DNA from: Bryum argenteum
Taxonomy: Eukaryota; Streptophyta; Bryopsida; Bryales; Bryaceae
Direction: 5' to 3'
Assembly: GCA_037043015.1 (NCBI GenBank)
Contig: CM073329.1
Location: 9,006,648 to 9,070,647, forward strand
Length of the DNA: 64,000 bases
Made by a program: the position numbers and the translations under genes. Each line of letters begins with the position of its first letter. The first letter of the stretch is position 1. The notes below the pieces were generated by a model, which did not search any database, had not been told where the DNA came from, and saw nothing but the letters and a program-made list of their open reading frames with translations. Below, piece after piece: positions 44,686 through 56,326 of the stretch.

Positions 44686-47600
44686 ATGGCTTCCTCCGCT
44701 TCCCATCTCCCTGTCCAGAACGTCATAGAGATTAGTTCATGTTTTTCGTCCGCTCCTATATGCATTCCCCCGGGTCCAGATGGTGTGGCTGAAATCACAC
44801 CGCAATGGCTCGGTATTCGATTCGGGTACGATGAATCGTCTCTATGGTTAGAGCGTGAGGTCATAGATCCAATTTCTCTTATTGTCCAGTACTCTATGGT
44901 AGAAGCACCTCTGCTTCTCGATGACAATACTTCCATTTGGAAGCTTAGACCAGGCAAGTATCGCCTCTACGGAATTACAGAGTCCGTCATGAACGCAAGC
45001 ACCGTTCTCTTAACTCCTCGCACTTCGTCTACTATCTCTAATGGAGCTCCACTCCTAGCTCGTGTTGAAATCGAACCAGGCCATCGCGTTAGTATAGATT
45101 TGTCAGATTCCTCTAGCGACGAGAAAACATCTCCCGTTCAAACCCGTCTCCCTGCCGCAAGGCTCCCTTCACCAAGTTCTCTGTCGCTTCCCTCTGTCGA
45201 CTTAAGTCCTTCGCCCTTTACATTGTCCCAGGCTAGAAAACCCAAAAAAATTCTTCCTTCTCTTCTGAAACTCAGTTCCATGTCAGGTAGCAAAACTATC
45301 TTGAAAAAAATCAACTTTGAAACCATACGTACTGTCTGTACCCCGTCACTTCCTCCGTCTTTCAATGGAGATGTTTTATACATCCTACCTCCCGTCACTC
45401 CCTCATCTGTTCATAGGAATGCCAAGTCCATGGAAGGTATGGACAAGCGCTTCGATGGCCACGTGTGGACGAGAACGATGACCACAAACATCAGCAACAC
45501 CCTTGGCCTATCCTTCCGCTATTCAAGCTGTGTGGGTCATTTGCAGTGCCACAATCGAAGTTGCGATTTCTTGGAACGACCGGATCGGTCTGCAGGAGTA
45601 AACGAGGTGGAGTTTGAAGGCATTACCAAAGATCCGTTTGCGGTTGGCGAAGTACATCCACCATCCTCCACCATTGTCTGTAAGATTTGCAAAGAACCTC
45701 CCGTCTCTGTTGCTCAATGCTCCGCTAGAATCTTCTATGTCTTTGAAAATGATGATCAGGAGCGTGCTTGTATTCATCTCGGTACCCACGAACACCCTGT
45801 CAAGGTCGGAGTGTATAGATGCACAAAGAAGAAGATAGATGAGCTATTAGAGGAGCATGTCGATCGAAATCCCTAAGCAACAGTTTCCAAAATCGTAATG
45901 GAAACTAGCAAAGATCTCTTAGGGAAATATCCTACTCCGTGATGAAGGTGATCCTATAACCTCGCAGCTTTCTCTCCAAGAGCTAGAGCCAGTTTTCGAA
46001 CAATGTAGAGAGTTGAACTCTCCTGCCATACGGCACCGTGTCTACACTTTCAGATATTTGCGGAGGTATGGAGTTCTGGATGGAATCACCAAACTCAGGG
46101 GCCTTAGCAACTGGGCCTTCGTGCAACGTAACATGTTCCCCGGCCAAGGAGACGACTCCGACAAAGTCTTCATTTTCAAGATGTCAGAGGTCGGCCCTGC
46201 TAGTGGTGTTGACCTTGTACGCCGAATGCAACCTGGCGGCAACCTCTCCCACGCTTGGATGATGTTCGACCACGTGAAACGAGTCAAGAACTGGACCACA
46301 ATGGCGTGCCACGTGTACGACTCTCGATACCAACGCATTCTAACTATTGCTTGTTGTGATTTCCAGTCCGAGGATAGAGAAGCTCAACTCGTATTTTGGA
46401 AGAACCTAAACCATGTTATGGCTAGGCACGGAGTACCAAAGCCAGAGTTCCAAGGATTTATGGCTGACAGTGCTCAAGCCAATTGGAATGCTGTGCGCAT
46501 CATTTATGGGTCGGGCAACCCTACGGTCCCCATGGAAGGCCGTGAACGAACGTGTTACTTCCATTGGACGCAGTCCCTTGAGAAACACACCAAACAGTAC
46601 ATTGTTCACGAACTACAAGATCAACACAAAGTTCTTTGTAAGCAGTACAAAGACGCCCGCACCATGGAAGAAGCTGAGACTCGCTACTGGGCCATCAGGG
46701 CGTGGTGGTCGTCATCGAACGCCACTTCCGAAAGTGGGCTCCAACACCTAGGCCATTGGCTTGCATACTGGCATTTCCGCTACAGACAATGGGGTGGATT
46801 TATGGAATTAGTGAGTTTCCTTATCTATACTTTTTATTACTTAATTATGATATCGTAATCTAATATTTTCATTATATACACAAGTAATTCCATTTCTATA
46901 TTATGGATTTCATTAATTACTGTTCTGCCACAGTTGTACCCATCATAGAGTTAGGGAAAACAAAGTTGTTGAAGCATATATTAAACTGTGATGGGAAATA
47001 CAATGCAGGAAAAAAAATACTCTCCAGAAGAGTTAGCGGAGATGCCGTCCTGTAACCTTGCTGAGACTGTACATACACAACAAATGGTTACAGGCCTCCG
47101 GCAATAAGGGAGGGGACCTCTACGTTGCCGCTGTTGACGATTATGTTCGCGCATTCCTCCAAGTAGTGGCTTATCATCAATTTAACAAGGGTGGCGAAGG
47201 TGGTTGTGGTCCATCTACAGAGGAACTTCAACTTCGCGCAGCTCGACGCAAAGCTCTTCGCACCGCTCAACGCAAGGCTCATCGAACAGGAGATCCAGTA
47301 GATATCAACAAAGCAGTACTGAATTTTCCTGAAGCTCAAGTATTCTATACTCGCGACGCCCACTTGGAAGGAGCTGAGGTCTTTGGTACAAAGAAACGAA
47401 AGGCAAATGTTCCAGTTGGAGCGGAAGAAGAAACACATCGTCCTGACACCGTGAGCTTTTCACGTCCTCAAATCGGGAGAAGGGTAACCCGAGCTTGTGC
47501 TGTGAGTTTGGGTACTATCTACGAGGAAGAAGAAGTTCAAGAATGCCCTCAGGAACCATCTACCTCTCCGGGACCGAGTATCCAACGCGTGACCGCGGTT

Positions 47601-48484
47601 CAAGAGACTAAGGTGAACGAGAGGTTGTGGCACATTTCTCGACTCAACAGCAACTCTTCCAAGGCTTGTTGGGCAAATATGGCAGTGACTAAGAAGAAAT
47701 GTACATCACGCATAATTCAGAACGGGAAGGCTACCCCGGCTCCAACTTACACTGGAATCTGGAAGCCTCCTCAGCGTCGCAAAGTTGAAGAACAATTCTT
47801 TTTCTGTGCAGACGATATTGAGAGATGCGTAAAGGGTTATCATCGGAGATGGATTGAGCAATTCTCTCGGACCCAAGATCGACCACCTATCCCTTCAGTG
47901 TGGCCTGTCAAAATAGGGACAAATCTGACACGTACTGAAATCGAGGCCTTGGAGAATGCAGGATTCCAACTCCGACAGAAGGAGCGCCTTCCTGTAAACC
48001 GGACATTCAATAACATTATCCCTCCACGGGACTTGTCACACATCCCGGTGCCGGACGATGCGAACGTTTTCCCCAAATCTCGAAAATCGAAGAATCTCCG
48101 ATCCGTCGAGTCACGTCTGCAACACCGAAGTTGATGAAGGGAGTCGATTCGGCTCGGGCTTTGCAAGCCACCATACTCAAGGTGACCATGATACCGCAGC
48201 CTGGTTTTGGTTGTATTATTGACTTGGAGTCGGATTCGGGGTCAGTTTATCAAGTTTCAATAAGTGCATTGCCTAATTGTACTTGCCCAGTGATGAAAGA
48301 CACACTTGCTAAGTTGGGTAGAAAAGGATGTCCCTATAGACCCTGTAAGCACCTTTACTATATCTTTGTTAGGGTCTGTAATTTTGATGCTGATAGCGAC
48401 CTTTTTATCCACGCGCCAACCTTCAGTTTCAATGAGGTGAAAAGGATTCTAGAGTGTGGTGTCCTAGACCATGCTAGAGACTAG
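44686..48484 (+). pseudogene. Mutator-like (MULE) transposase with N-terminal zinc-finger-like and SWIM domains, broken
   Basis: Start ATG at 44686. First block (44686-45873) ends with a WRKY/GCM-like zinc-binding region (GHLQCHNRSCDF and HLGTHEHPV). The transposase core follows from about 45975: HAWMMFDHVKRVKNWTT, CCDFQSEDREAQ, FMADSAQANWNAV and CYFHWTQSLEKHTK, the DDE-type MULE pattern. A GT-AG intron (GAATTA/GTGAGT to GCCACAG) lies near 46810-46934. The C-terminal part has a SWIM finger (CTCP then CPYRPCKH). Damage: an in-frame TAA at 45874, a one-base frame change near 45930, another near 46.95-47.06 kb and one near 48.09 kb. It is a decayed copy. The family call is firm. Confidence 0.8.
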
Positions 48485-48890
48485 AGGACACCCTACACAT
48501 ACTCTATATGTTCTACTATAATATTGTGTCTTTCTTATCTTATGTACTATGATTTCACAATTTAGTGAAAATCAATATATATAATTATACATGTTCCTAA
48601 ACCATATGATTCTATTTAACAGATTTTATGCTTGTAAGTAGGTATCATGCACATGTAATCTTATCGTTCGGGGTAAAAACTGGCTCTATGTGCATCTCAA
48701 GCATGCATAATTGTAAGATTCTGTCTCCCAATTCCGCGGGTTTAGGGTCCAAAATCCACGGAAATAAGTCAAGAATATTCGAATATTCTCAGGAATATTC
48801 TTTTAAAAAATAATAATTTTTTTTTTTTACATTTTCTTACTAAAAATACGGAATTACCGCTCTAAATTCAGAATTTCTGCAATCACCGCT
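48485..48890. other. Right subterminal region of element C
   Basis: AT-rich with short homopolymers and no gene; ends in GCTCACCGCTC repeats that form the right inverted repeat. Confidence 0.5.
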
Positions 48891-49319
48891 CACCGCTCTA
48901 CGCTCACCGCTCACACCCCGGCTACGTCCACAGCATTGCTATTCCTGCATATCTAAAGAATCTATGATGCAGTAGACGGAAGCTCAAAACATGAAATCAT
49001 CATCGTCACATACACCAGACGGACCTCTTCATCAATCATCTGTCTTTCGACTTCATCGACTTTTATACTCGCGAAACTATCTATCGGAGCGCAATTACAT
49101 TTTCATATGCTTAAAAACAACGAGATCATTAATCAAGCACTGTGCAGTACAGCAAAAAATCCACATTTTAGCAGTGGTTGAAGAACGAGCTGATCGGTAC
49201 AGATGAGAAGAAATTGATTCAAAGACCTGTTAGACTGAAGCTGTGATTGAATTATCTAACGATGTCTAAGGATGTCGTCCTGAGGTATCCATACCATTCC
49301 AACCGATAAAAATTGCAAA

Positions 49320-49390
49320 CACTACATTCCTTCCAATTAGCTCGACTCCAGTCTGTGCGCAATATTTCCTTAGTTTAGTTCGACACATTG
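49320..49390. repeat. Degenerate palindrome remnants of element B beyond element C
   Basis: AATTAGCTCGACTCCAG and TTAGTTTAGTTCGACAC are half-palindromes of the A/B family. They show that element B's first intron resumes here. Confidence 0.55.
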
Positions 49391-49465
49391 CTTGACACCC
49401 TACACCCTACAGAAAAAGCTTGAGCAAATTGCAAACTTGGAAAGAGACTTGAAAACCTAACGTAC

Positions 49466-50030
49466 CTCCTGTGAAGCTGTGGAACTCCACCTCCGACACG
49501 GCAAAGGTACTTCGCGGCGCTACCCTCCACAGCGCTCACCTCCAAAAGCGACCCTCCTAGCAGTGCGACGCTCCTCCAACAGCGCTCCACTCCAAACGGG
49601 CTCCCTCGAACACCAACCTCCTTGAACAGTGTCGCTCCAAAAGCGCCTCCTCTCTCCCAGCAGTGCAAACCCCAACAACTAACACGCAAAACTGCGAAAA
49701 GCTACACCAAAAATCTACCTCACTACTGTAACCACGAGCTGCAAAAAAACGCTGAAATGGAAATCACTACACCGAAATCAAAAGACGCTGAAATCGAAAT
49801 CGCTACACAGAAATCGTTGATACTCGCGCGCTACGCAAAGCGTCCTAATCGACAGAAACGAGAAAACAACTTTGCGAAAAGCAGAGAGGGAAAAACTCAC
49901 ATGCAAAGCGGAAATGCAGGAGCGAAAAAGCAGGAGCGAGACTGAGCAGAGGAAAAACAAAAACACGAAACTCAAAGTGAGAGAAAGGGAGTGGGAGGTG
50001 AAAGGCGGCGCTGGTCGAATAATGATTATA
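49466..50030 (-). promoter_or_regulatory. Probable 5' exon and promoter region of the element B ParB/methyltransferase-like gene
   Basis: A minus-strand donor AGGAG/GTACGTTAGG at 49465 is in the position equivalent to the element A donor at 17152, next to a GC-richer stretch and then the AT-rich core. Confidence 0.35.
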
Positions 50031-50129
50031 TCCAATCATTTTAACTTCTGCCGAGGCCATCATTTTTACTGCCGAGGCTATCATTATTGCACGACAATCA
50101 CTTTTTAAAAACTTGATTTCTGAAACCAT

Positions 50130-51050
50130 TTTTCACGTTAAGTTTAGTACCATTATTATATTTTTTCACTTCTAAATTTTAATTCATTCACTTTATCAAA
50201 TCATTTTTTTTTAACCACATTAGAATGCTCATTCGTAAACACGCTAAGTTTGATTTTAAGTGTAATAATATAAGTTTCCATTCACTTTTATTACTCATCT
50301 TTTTTTAAGCTACATTAGAATGATAATTTTAACACGCAAAGTTTAAATGTAGTTGTACGAATATTAGTTTTCATTCAGTTTTATTACGCCTATTTTTTTG
50401 AGCAAAATTAGAATGCCAATTCAAACACGATAAGTTTAATTCTAATTGTATGAATATTAGTTTTCATCCACTTTTAGAACTTATATTTTTTTTAGCAAAA
50501 TTAGAATGCTAATTCCTAAACACGCTAACTTTGATTTTAAGTGTAATAATATAAGTTTCAATTCACTTTTATTACTCATCTTTTTTTGAGCTACATTAAT
50601 AGAATGATCATTTTAACACGCTAAGTTGAAATGTAGTTTTACGAATATTAGTCTTCATTCACTATTATTACGCCAAATTTTTTGAGCAAAATTAGAATGC
50701 CAATTCAAACACGATAAGTTTAATTCAAATTGTATTAATATTAGTTTTCATCCACTTTTAGAACTTATATTTTTTTTAGCAAAATTAGAATGCTAATTCC
50801 TAAACACGCTAACTTTGATTTTAAGTGTAATAATATAAGTTTCCATTCACTTTGATTACTCATCTTTTTATGAGCTACATTAGAATGATCATTTTAACAC
50901 GCTAAGTTTAAATGTAGTTGTACTAATATTAGTTTTCAGTCACTTTTGTTACGCCTATTTTTTTTAGCAACATTAGAATGCCAATTCAAACACGCTAATG
51001 TTTAAATCTAATTGTATTAATATTAGTTTTCTATTTAGTCTTGTCAATTT
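50130..51050. repeat. AT-rich satellite: about nine 95-bp monomers in a 285-bp higher-order unit
   Basis: The landmark ATTAGAATG followed by AACACGCTAAG recurs at about 50218, 50313, 50406, 50498, 50599, 50690, 50784, 50879 and 50971. Three monomer types repeat in order (for example 50498 and 50784 share CTAATTCCTAAACACG). Confidence 0.85.
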
Positions 51051-53560
51051 ATTGAAACTAAGTTGATGTTAATATTGTATACTCTATTTTCAGGATGTGA
51101 ACTTTACATTGCAATTCTTCTCACCATTTTCAACCAAGTTCATTTTCAACCATAATGATTTTAGACGAGTCTATTTGCCAAGCGCTTCAAGTTGCTAGGT
51201 GAATCACCGTGAAGGAGCCGTGTCCATGGTGGGCATGCTCAAGCACCGTGCGCAATTTAGAAACCACAATTGGGTAAAGTAGGAGCGGAATCACTACAAC
51301 CCTATTGACACGTAAAGAGGTAGATGTCACACCAAGAAGTGGCCCGTGCGTGGCAAATCAAGCACTTGGAGGCTCCTCCCCCAGGCAAGTTCGTGCTACA
51401 ACCGTTTCATCAAATAGTTCATCGTATGATTGATCAGCATGATTCCACTCCGCGCTTGGTTCCTCCATTGAATCAATCAGATAGTTGCTATGTTAGACAG
51501 TCGGCAAATGACACATGAAGTTTTTTTTTTAGTTTTGTATATTAAGCTATAAGAATTGAGTTGAGGTTTAAATTTTAAAGAATTGGTTGTGTTTTAAATT
51601 TTAAATTTCATTATTCCTTGATATGTGCCTTGTTTACCCTAGCGCAATACTTAATATGTGAAATCATTATTATTTATTCATTCGTATATCCTATACGTAA
51701 GTATTATTTTTTAATTAAAGATTTAAGTGTTTAATTTCCAAGATTTGTCCAATCATTTTAACGTACATAAGTATCTCTCTTGATTTAAAATCTTCATACT
51801 GGTATATTTTCCAAATTTTGTAAACCATAGAGTACATAAGTATAATTGCATTCAAGTATAATAGGTTCAGGTTATAACTTTTGTCCATATGTAATCACTA
51901 CATATTTCTAAATAATGCCATGTATTCCAAATATACCTTTACATAGAAATTACATGTACCAGTATATGATTCGTTACAAATATATAATATTCTCTATATT
52001 AGTAATTATGCCAATTGAACACATTATTATATGAATACATTATGTATAGTAATTTATAGTACATTATTTAACATAATTATGAATATAGTGCAAAATTTAA
52101 TCATAATTTCGAACGTTAGCATTCTTATAACATGGTTATAGATAACTACAATTAGATTGTAATTATTATTTATTACTAATAACTATTTACGATCGTATAT
52201 AATTTAAAATAAATAGCTTAGAAGAAGAGAAAGTGCTTAAAATATTAATTTGGAATAAATAGCACATTTCACATTAAAGGGTGCCCATAATACATCAGTG
52301 TCCGTTATAGATAAAAGGATCTATTTAACTTCGTCGAAATGACTATTTCATTTTAAGTTCTATATTTGAAATCCTTGACATAAGTTCACCTACAATTGAG
52401 CAAATACTTTGGCATATGCTTTGATGTAACATAGCAAGCTATTGTCACTATTTGCACAGAAATTGATACATAATTTAAGGCTTCCTATCAAAGTTACTTA
52501 TCTTGGAGCATAAAACCTAGCATAAATAATTAAGTATATAGACTTGCTCATGCAAGTTGATTAGATGAACAAAAGTTGTTTCAGATATAAACATACAAAG
52601 TAAAGTGTTCGTAATGCTGTAGATGTTGTACGTGATGTTTAGCAATTCAAGTTAAGTATTGAAGATTCACAATATAGTCTAAAGATTCACAATATGAGAG
52701 TTTCTGGGTTTAGGATTTAGGGTTTAGGGTTTAGGGTTTAGGGTTTAGGGTTTAGGGTTTAGGGTTTAGGGTTTAGGGATTAGAGGTTTTGGTTTAGGGT
52801 TTCCGTTCTGTGGAGGCATTTGGCAATTTAGTTATCTTTCCATACTGTTATCACCTGAAGTTAACCATTTTGTTAAAATGCTGATTATACTGTTCTAAAT
52901 ATTTCTCGTTAAATACATTATATTCCATACATTCATACCTTGATTTTGATGTAATAGTATATGATTTATATTATTTGTTGCACGGCATGTTGAGAGCTTT
53001 TTAAGAAATAGCATACTTATTGGAGTGTTACATTTTAATACATTTTTGTATGCACTTAAGTTAATATCGTCTTGAGATTGGTAATCAGGTTATTTCAGTT
53101 CATCATTTTTGAGAATTCATTATTTATATGTTTTTGAGGTAACTCTTTCTTATTGACAATGAATCATATAGAAAACCAAATTTCTTACAAAGCATGGCAC
53201 ACTATGAATAATACTCATATTAAATGTATTCAATATGAGGGACTTTGAAATGTCACAAAACGCTTAAGAAAGTATCAAGTGGAGAAGATGAATAATTACA
53301 ATCTTTTAAATACAATATATCCATTTAGGTTGACATGTGAAACAAACCATATCCACATGCAATATAACCCCATGTAGTGAGACTAATAATGAATCCAATC
53401 ACATTAAGCAATAAGTATAATCATGAATGTCCATAAAAACAATTAAATTTTCTCTATATAATGAACAAAAAATTGTAAATCTATTTCCTACCTTCGGTGA
53501 AAATGAGTATACAAAACTTAGAAGAATATATCTTTCAAACTTAAACTATTTGAGTATGCC
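51050..53560. other. Rest of the AT-rich core of element B, no genes
   Basis: No credible ORF. The segment TATCCTATACGTAAGTATT at about 51690 is shared with the core of element A. Confidence 0.6.
52706..52802 (+). repeat. Interstitial plant-type telomere repeat (TTTAGGG)n
   Basis: About nine perfect TTTAGGG units from 52715, with degenerate units at both edges, inside the AT-rich core of element B. Confidence 0.95.
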
Positions 53561-54319
53561 TAAGTTTTAATTGCATGGTCAATATTGGCATGATAACTTT
53601 GAAATGCATGCCTTCATTGGAAGCCTATTTCGGCCAATCAGTGTAATATTACGATTGATCTTGTCGCAGGGATGTACAGAATTCGTTGATGTACGTAGGA
53701 ATGGCGGCTGTATTCCCGCTCGAATTCGCGGATGCTACTTCTATGCAGAAATATAGGGAGAAGAAAGTTTCCCGCCGGAATCTCACCATTGATTTTCCTG
53801 ACGAATCACATTTGTATTTCCCGCCTCATCTCGAGATAAGGTGGAGCGCGGGAAAGGCCAGACGAATCTGAATGACCTCCGAGAACCTGGCCGTCTTGAT
53901 TCCTTTTTCCTCATTTTCTGAAGCTGCTGCTCCTCCTTCAGCGTTTTCGGCTTCGTCGGCGTTTCAGATTCCAGCGCGCTGCACGTAGGGAACAAGATGA
54001 GCTCCACACAAGCGTCAAGGTAAGACTCCACGCATATGCCAGTAAGATGATTTGTGTCTCTGTTATCGTACGTGCTTCTTGCATTCTACAATTCAGTTTC
54101 GGCGTCATAAGCCCTAAACCCAGAGTAGCGTTCCACATACGTCGTGGACGCCTTTATTGTGATGCTTAAATTTGTGTGTTTTCAATGTAAGTGCAGGCAA
54201 GCCTTCAGTTTCATCGCACTCATTTCGAGTGCAAACATATTGCTTTCAGAGAATGAGGAGAAGCGGTACTCCGGAATACGCGCTGTAATTATCGGGAGAG
54301 AAAGAGTGAAGACGTATAG

Positions 54320-56326
54320 GTCGAGTCGAGCTAAATAGCAGGACTATCACAGTGAAGCAGTTTAGCTCGATTCGAGCTAAGTGCGAGGCTTGTACAGTCA
54401 AGTAGTTTAGCTCGACTCGAGCTAAATTACTAGACTTTGCAAGGTCGAGCAATTTAGCTCGAGTCGAGCTAAAGTATGACTAACCATAGCCATAAAAGTT
54501 TAGCTCGATTCGAGCTAAACTTCACGTCAAATAGAGATTGTTAATATTTAACCAGTTTAGCTCGACTCGAGCTAAACTACGGAGTCCAAATGGCGCAAAC
54601 TGTGCTTCAGTTTAGCTCGACTCGAGCTAAACTAGACGTTTACTTTTGAGAGAACTGAAATCCATTATCCACCCAAGTCGCCCAATATGTAACTCAGTTT
54701 AGCTCGACTCGAGCTAAACTGTGACATTAAGTTAGTCGAAATTTACCAAAAGAATGAGGGTTCATGAATCATTCAAATCCTTAGACTGTAATGTTTAGCT
54801 CGATTCGAGGTAAACTAAACGATTAAATTACGGACTTTCGAATTCTATTCAGTTTAGCTCGAGTCGAGCTAAACTAAGGCACCCAGGTCTCCCAATATTT
54901 AACTCAGTTTAGCTCGACTCGAGCTAAACTGTGACATCAAGTTAGTCAAAATTTACCTAAAGAATGAGAGTTGATGTAATCATTTAAAACCTTAGACTGT
55001 AATGTTTAGCTCGATTTGAGGTAAACTTAACGATTAAATTACGGACTTCTGATAATCTATTAAGTTTAGCTCGAGTCGAGCTAAAGGCGAGGAGTCCACC
55101 TCGACCAATATGTAACTCGGTTTAGCTCGAATCGAGCTAAAGCGTGACCCTATGTAATTTAGAGTGTACCTAAATAGAACATAGAGCTGATTTACTCTAT
55201 CAAATCCTTAGACTGTAAAGTTTAGCTCGATTCGAGGTAAACTAAACGATTAAAGTACGGACTTTTGATAATCTATGATGTTTAGCTCGAGTTGAGCTAA
55301 ACTTTCGATTCAACCTCGACCAATATAGAACTCAGTTTAGCTCCAGTCGAGCTAAACTGTGACCTTCAGTAAGACAAAATTTACCTAAAAGAAGAGAGTT
55401 GATGTAATCATTTTATTTCTTAGACTGTACTGTTTAGCTCGATTTGTGCTAAACTAAACGATTAAATTACGGACTTTCGAATTCTATTCAGTTTAGCTCG
55501 AGTCGAGCTAAACTAAGGCACCCAGGTCTCCCAATATTTAACTCAGTTTAGCTCGACTCGAGCTAAACTGTGACATCAAGTTAGTCAAAATTTACCTAAA
55601 GAATGAGAGTTGATGTAATCATTTAAAACCTTAGACTGTAATGTTTAGCTCGATTTGAGGTAAACTTAACGATTAAATTACGGACTTCTGATAATCTATT
55701 AAGTTTAGCTCGAGTCGAGCTAAACTGAGGAGTCCACCTCGACCAATATGTAACTCAGTTTAGCTCGAATCGAGCTAAACTGTGACCCTATGTAATTTAG
55801 AGTGTACCTAAATAGAACATAGAGCTGATTTACTCTATCAAATCCTTAGACTGTAAAGTTTAGCTCGATTCGAGGTAAACTAAACGATTAAAGTACGGAC
55901 TTTTGATAATCTATGATGTTTAGCTCGAGTTGAGCTAAACTTTCGATTCAACCTCGACCAATATAGAACTCAGTTTAGCTCCAGTCGAGCTAAACTGTGA
56001 CCTTCAGTAAGACAAAATTTACCTAAAAGAAGAGAGTTGATGTAATCATTTTATTTCTTAGACTGTACTGTTTAGCTCGATTTGTGCTAAACTAAACGAT
56101 TAAATTACGGGCTTTCGAAATCTATTAAGTTTAGCTCGAGTCGAGCTAAACTGTGACCCTATGTAATCCAGAGTGTACCTAAATAGAAAATAGAGCTGAT
56201 TTACTCTATGAAATCCTGAGACTGTAAAGTTTAGCTCGATTCTAGCTGTACTAAACGATTACATCAAAGACTATTGAAATATGAGACTTCGCGAACTCGG
56301 GGAATTTTGCTCGACTCGAGCTAAGT
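54320..56326. repeat. Palindrome array B2, in the first intron of the element B DUF7869-type gene
   Basis: About 29 copies including degenerate ones, mostly extended to AGTTTAGC..GCTAAACT as in array B1. Every third copy or so has a mutated right arm of one recurrent type (CGATTCGAGGTAAAC or CGATTTGTGCTAAAC), so degenerate copies were themselves amplified. Confidence 0.88.
54813..56118. repeat. 639-bp tandem duplication inside array B2
   Basis: The segment starting CTAAACGATTAAATTACGG at about 54815 repeats 639 bp downstream with only a few differences (for example CTAAAGGCGAGG against CTAAACTGAGG), doubling about ten palindromes. Confidence 0.85.

Larger units (their letters stand above)
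33321..48929. mobile_element. Element C: 15.6-kb Mutator-like transposon with a ParB/methyltransferase-like cargo gene
   Basis: The ends share an inverted block GGTGTGAGCGGTGAGCG (left 33332-33348; right, inverted, around 48901-48918), with imperfect outer bases. The flanks ACAACATTGC (33311-33320) and ACAGCATTGC (48930-48939) make a 10-bp duplication with one mismatch, within the 8-11-bp range usual for Mutator-like elements. Contents: an intact-looking ParB/methyltransferase-like gene (-), a 436-bp satellite, two short acidic genes (-) and a broken Mutator-like transposase (+). It has no palindromes of the A/B type. It interrupts element B's first intron. Confidence 0.65.

Noticed and set aside
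44686..46858. WRKY transcription factor
   Set aside because: The zinc-binding region resembles the WRKY/GCM superfamily, but the downstream DDE core and SWIM finger show a Mutator-like transposase.
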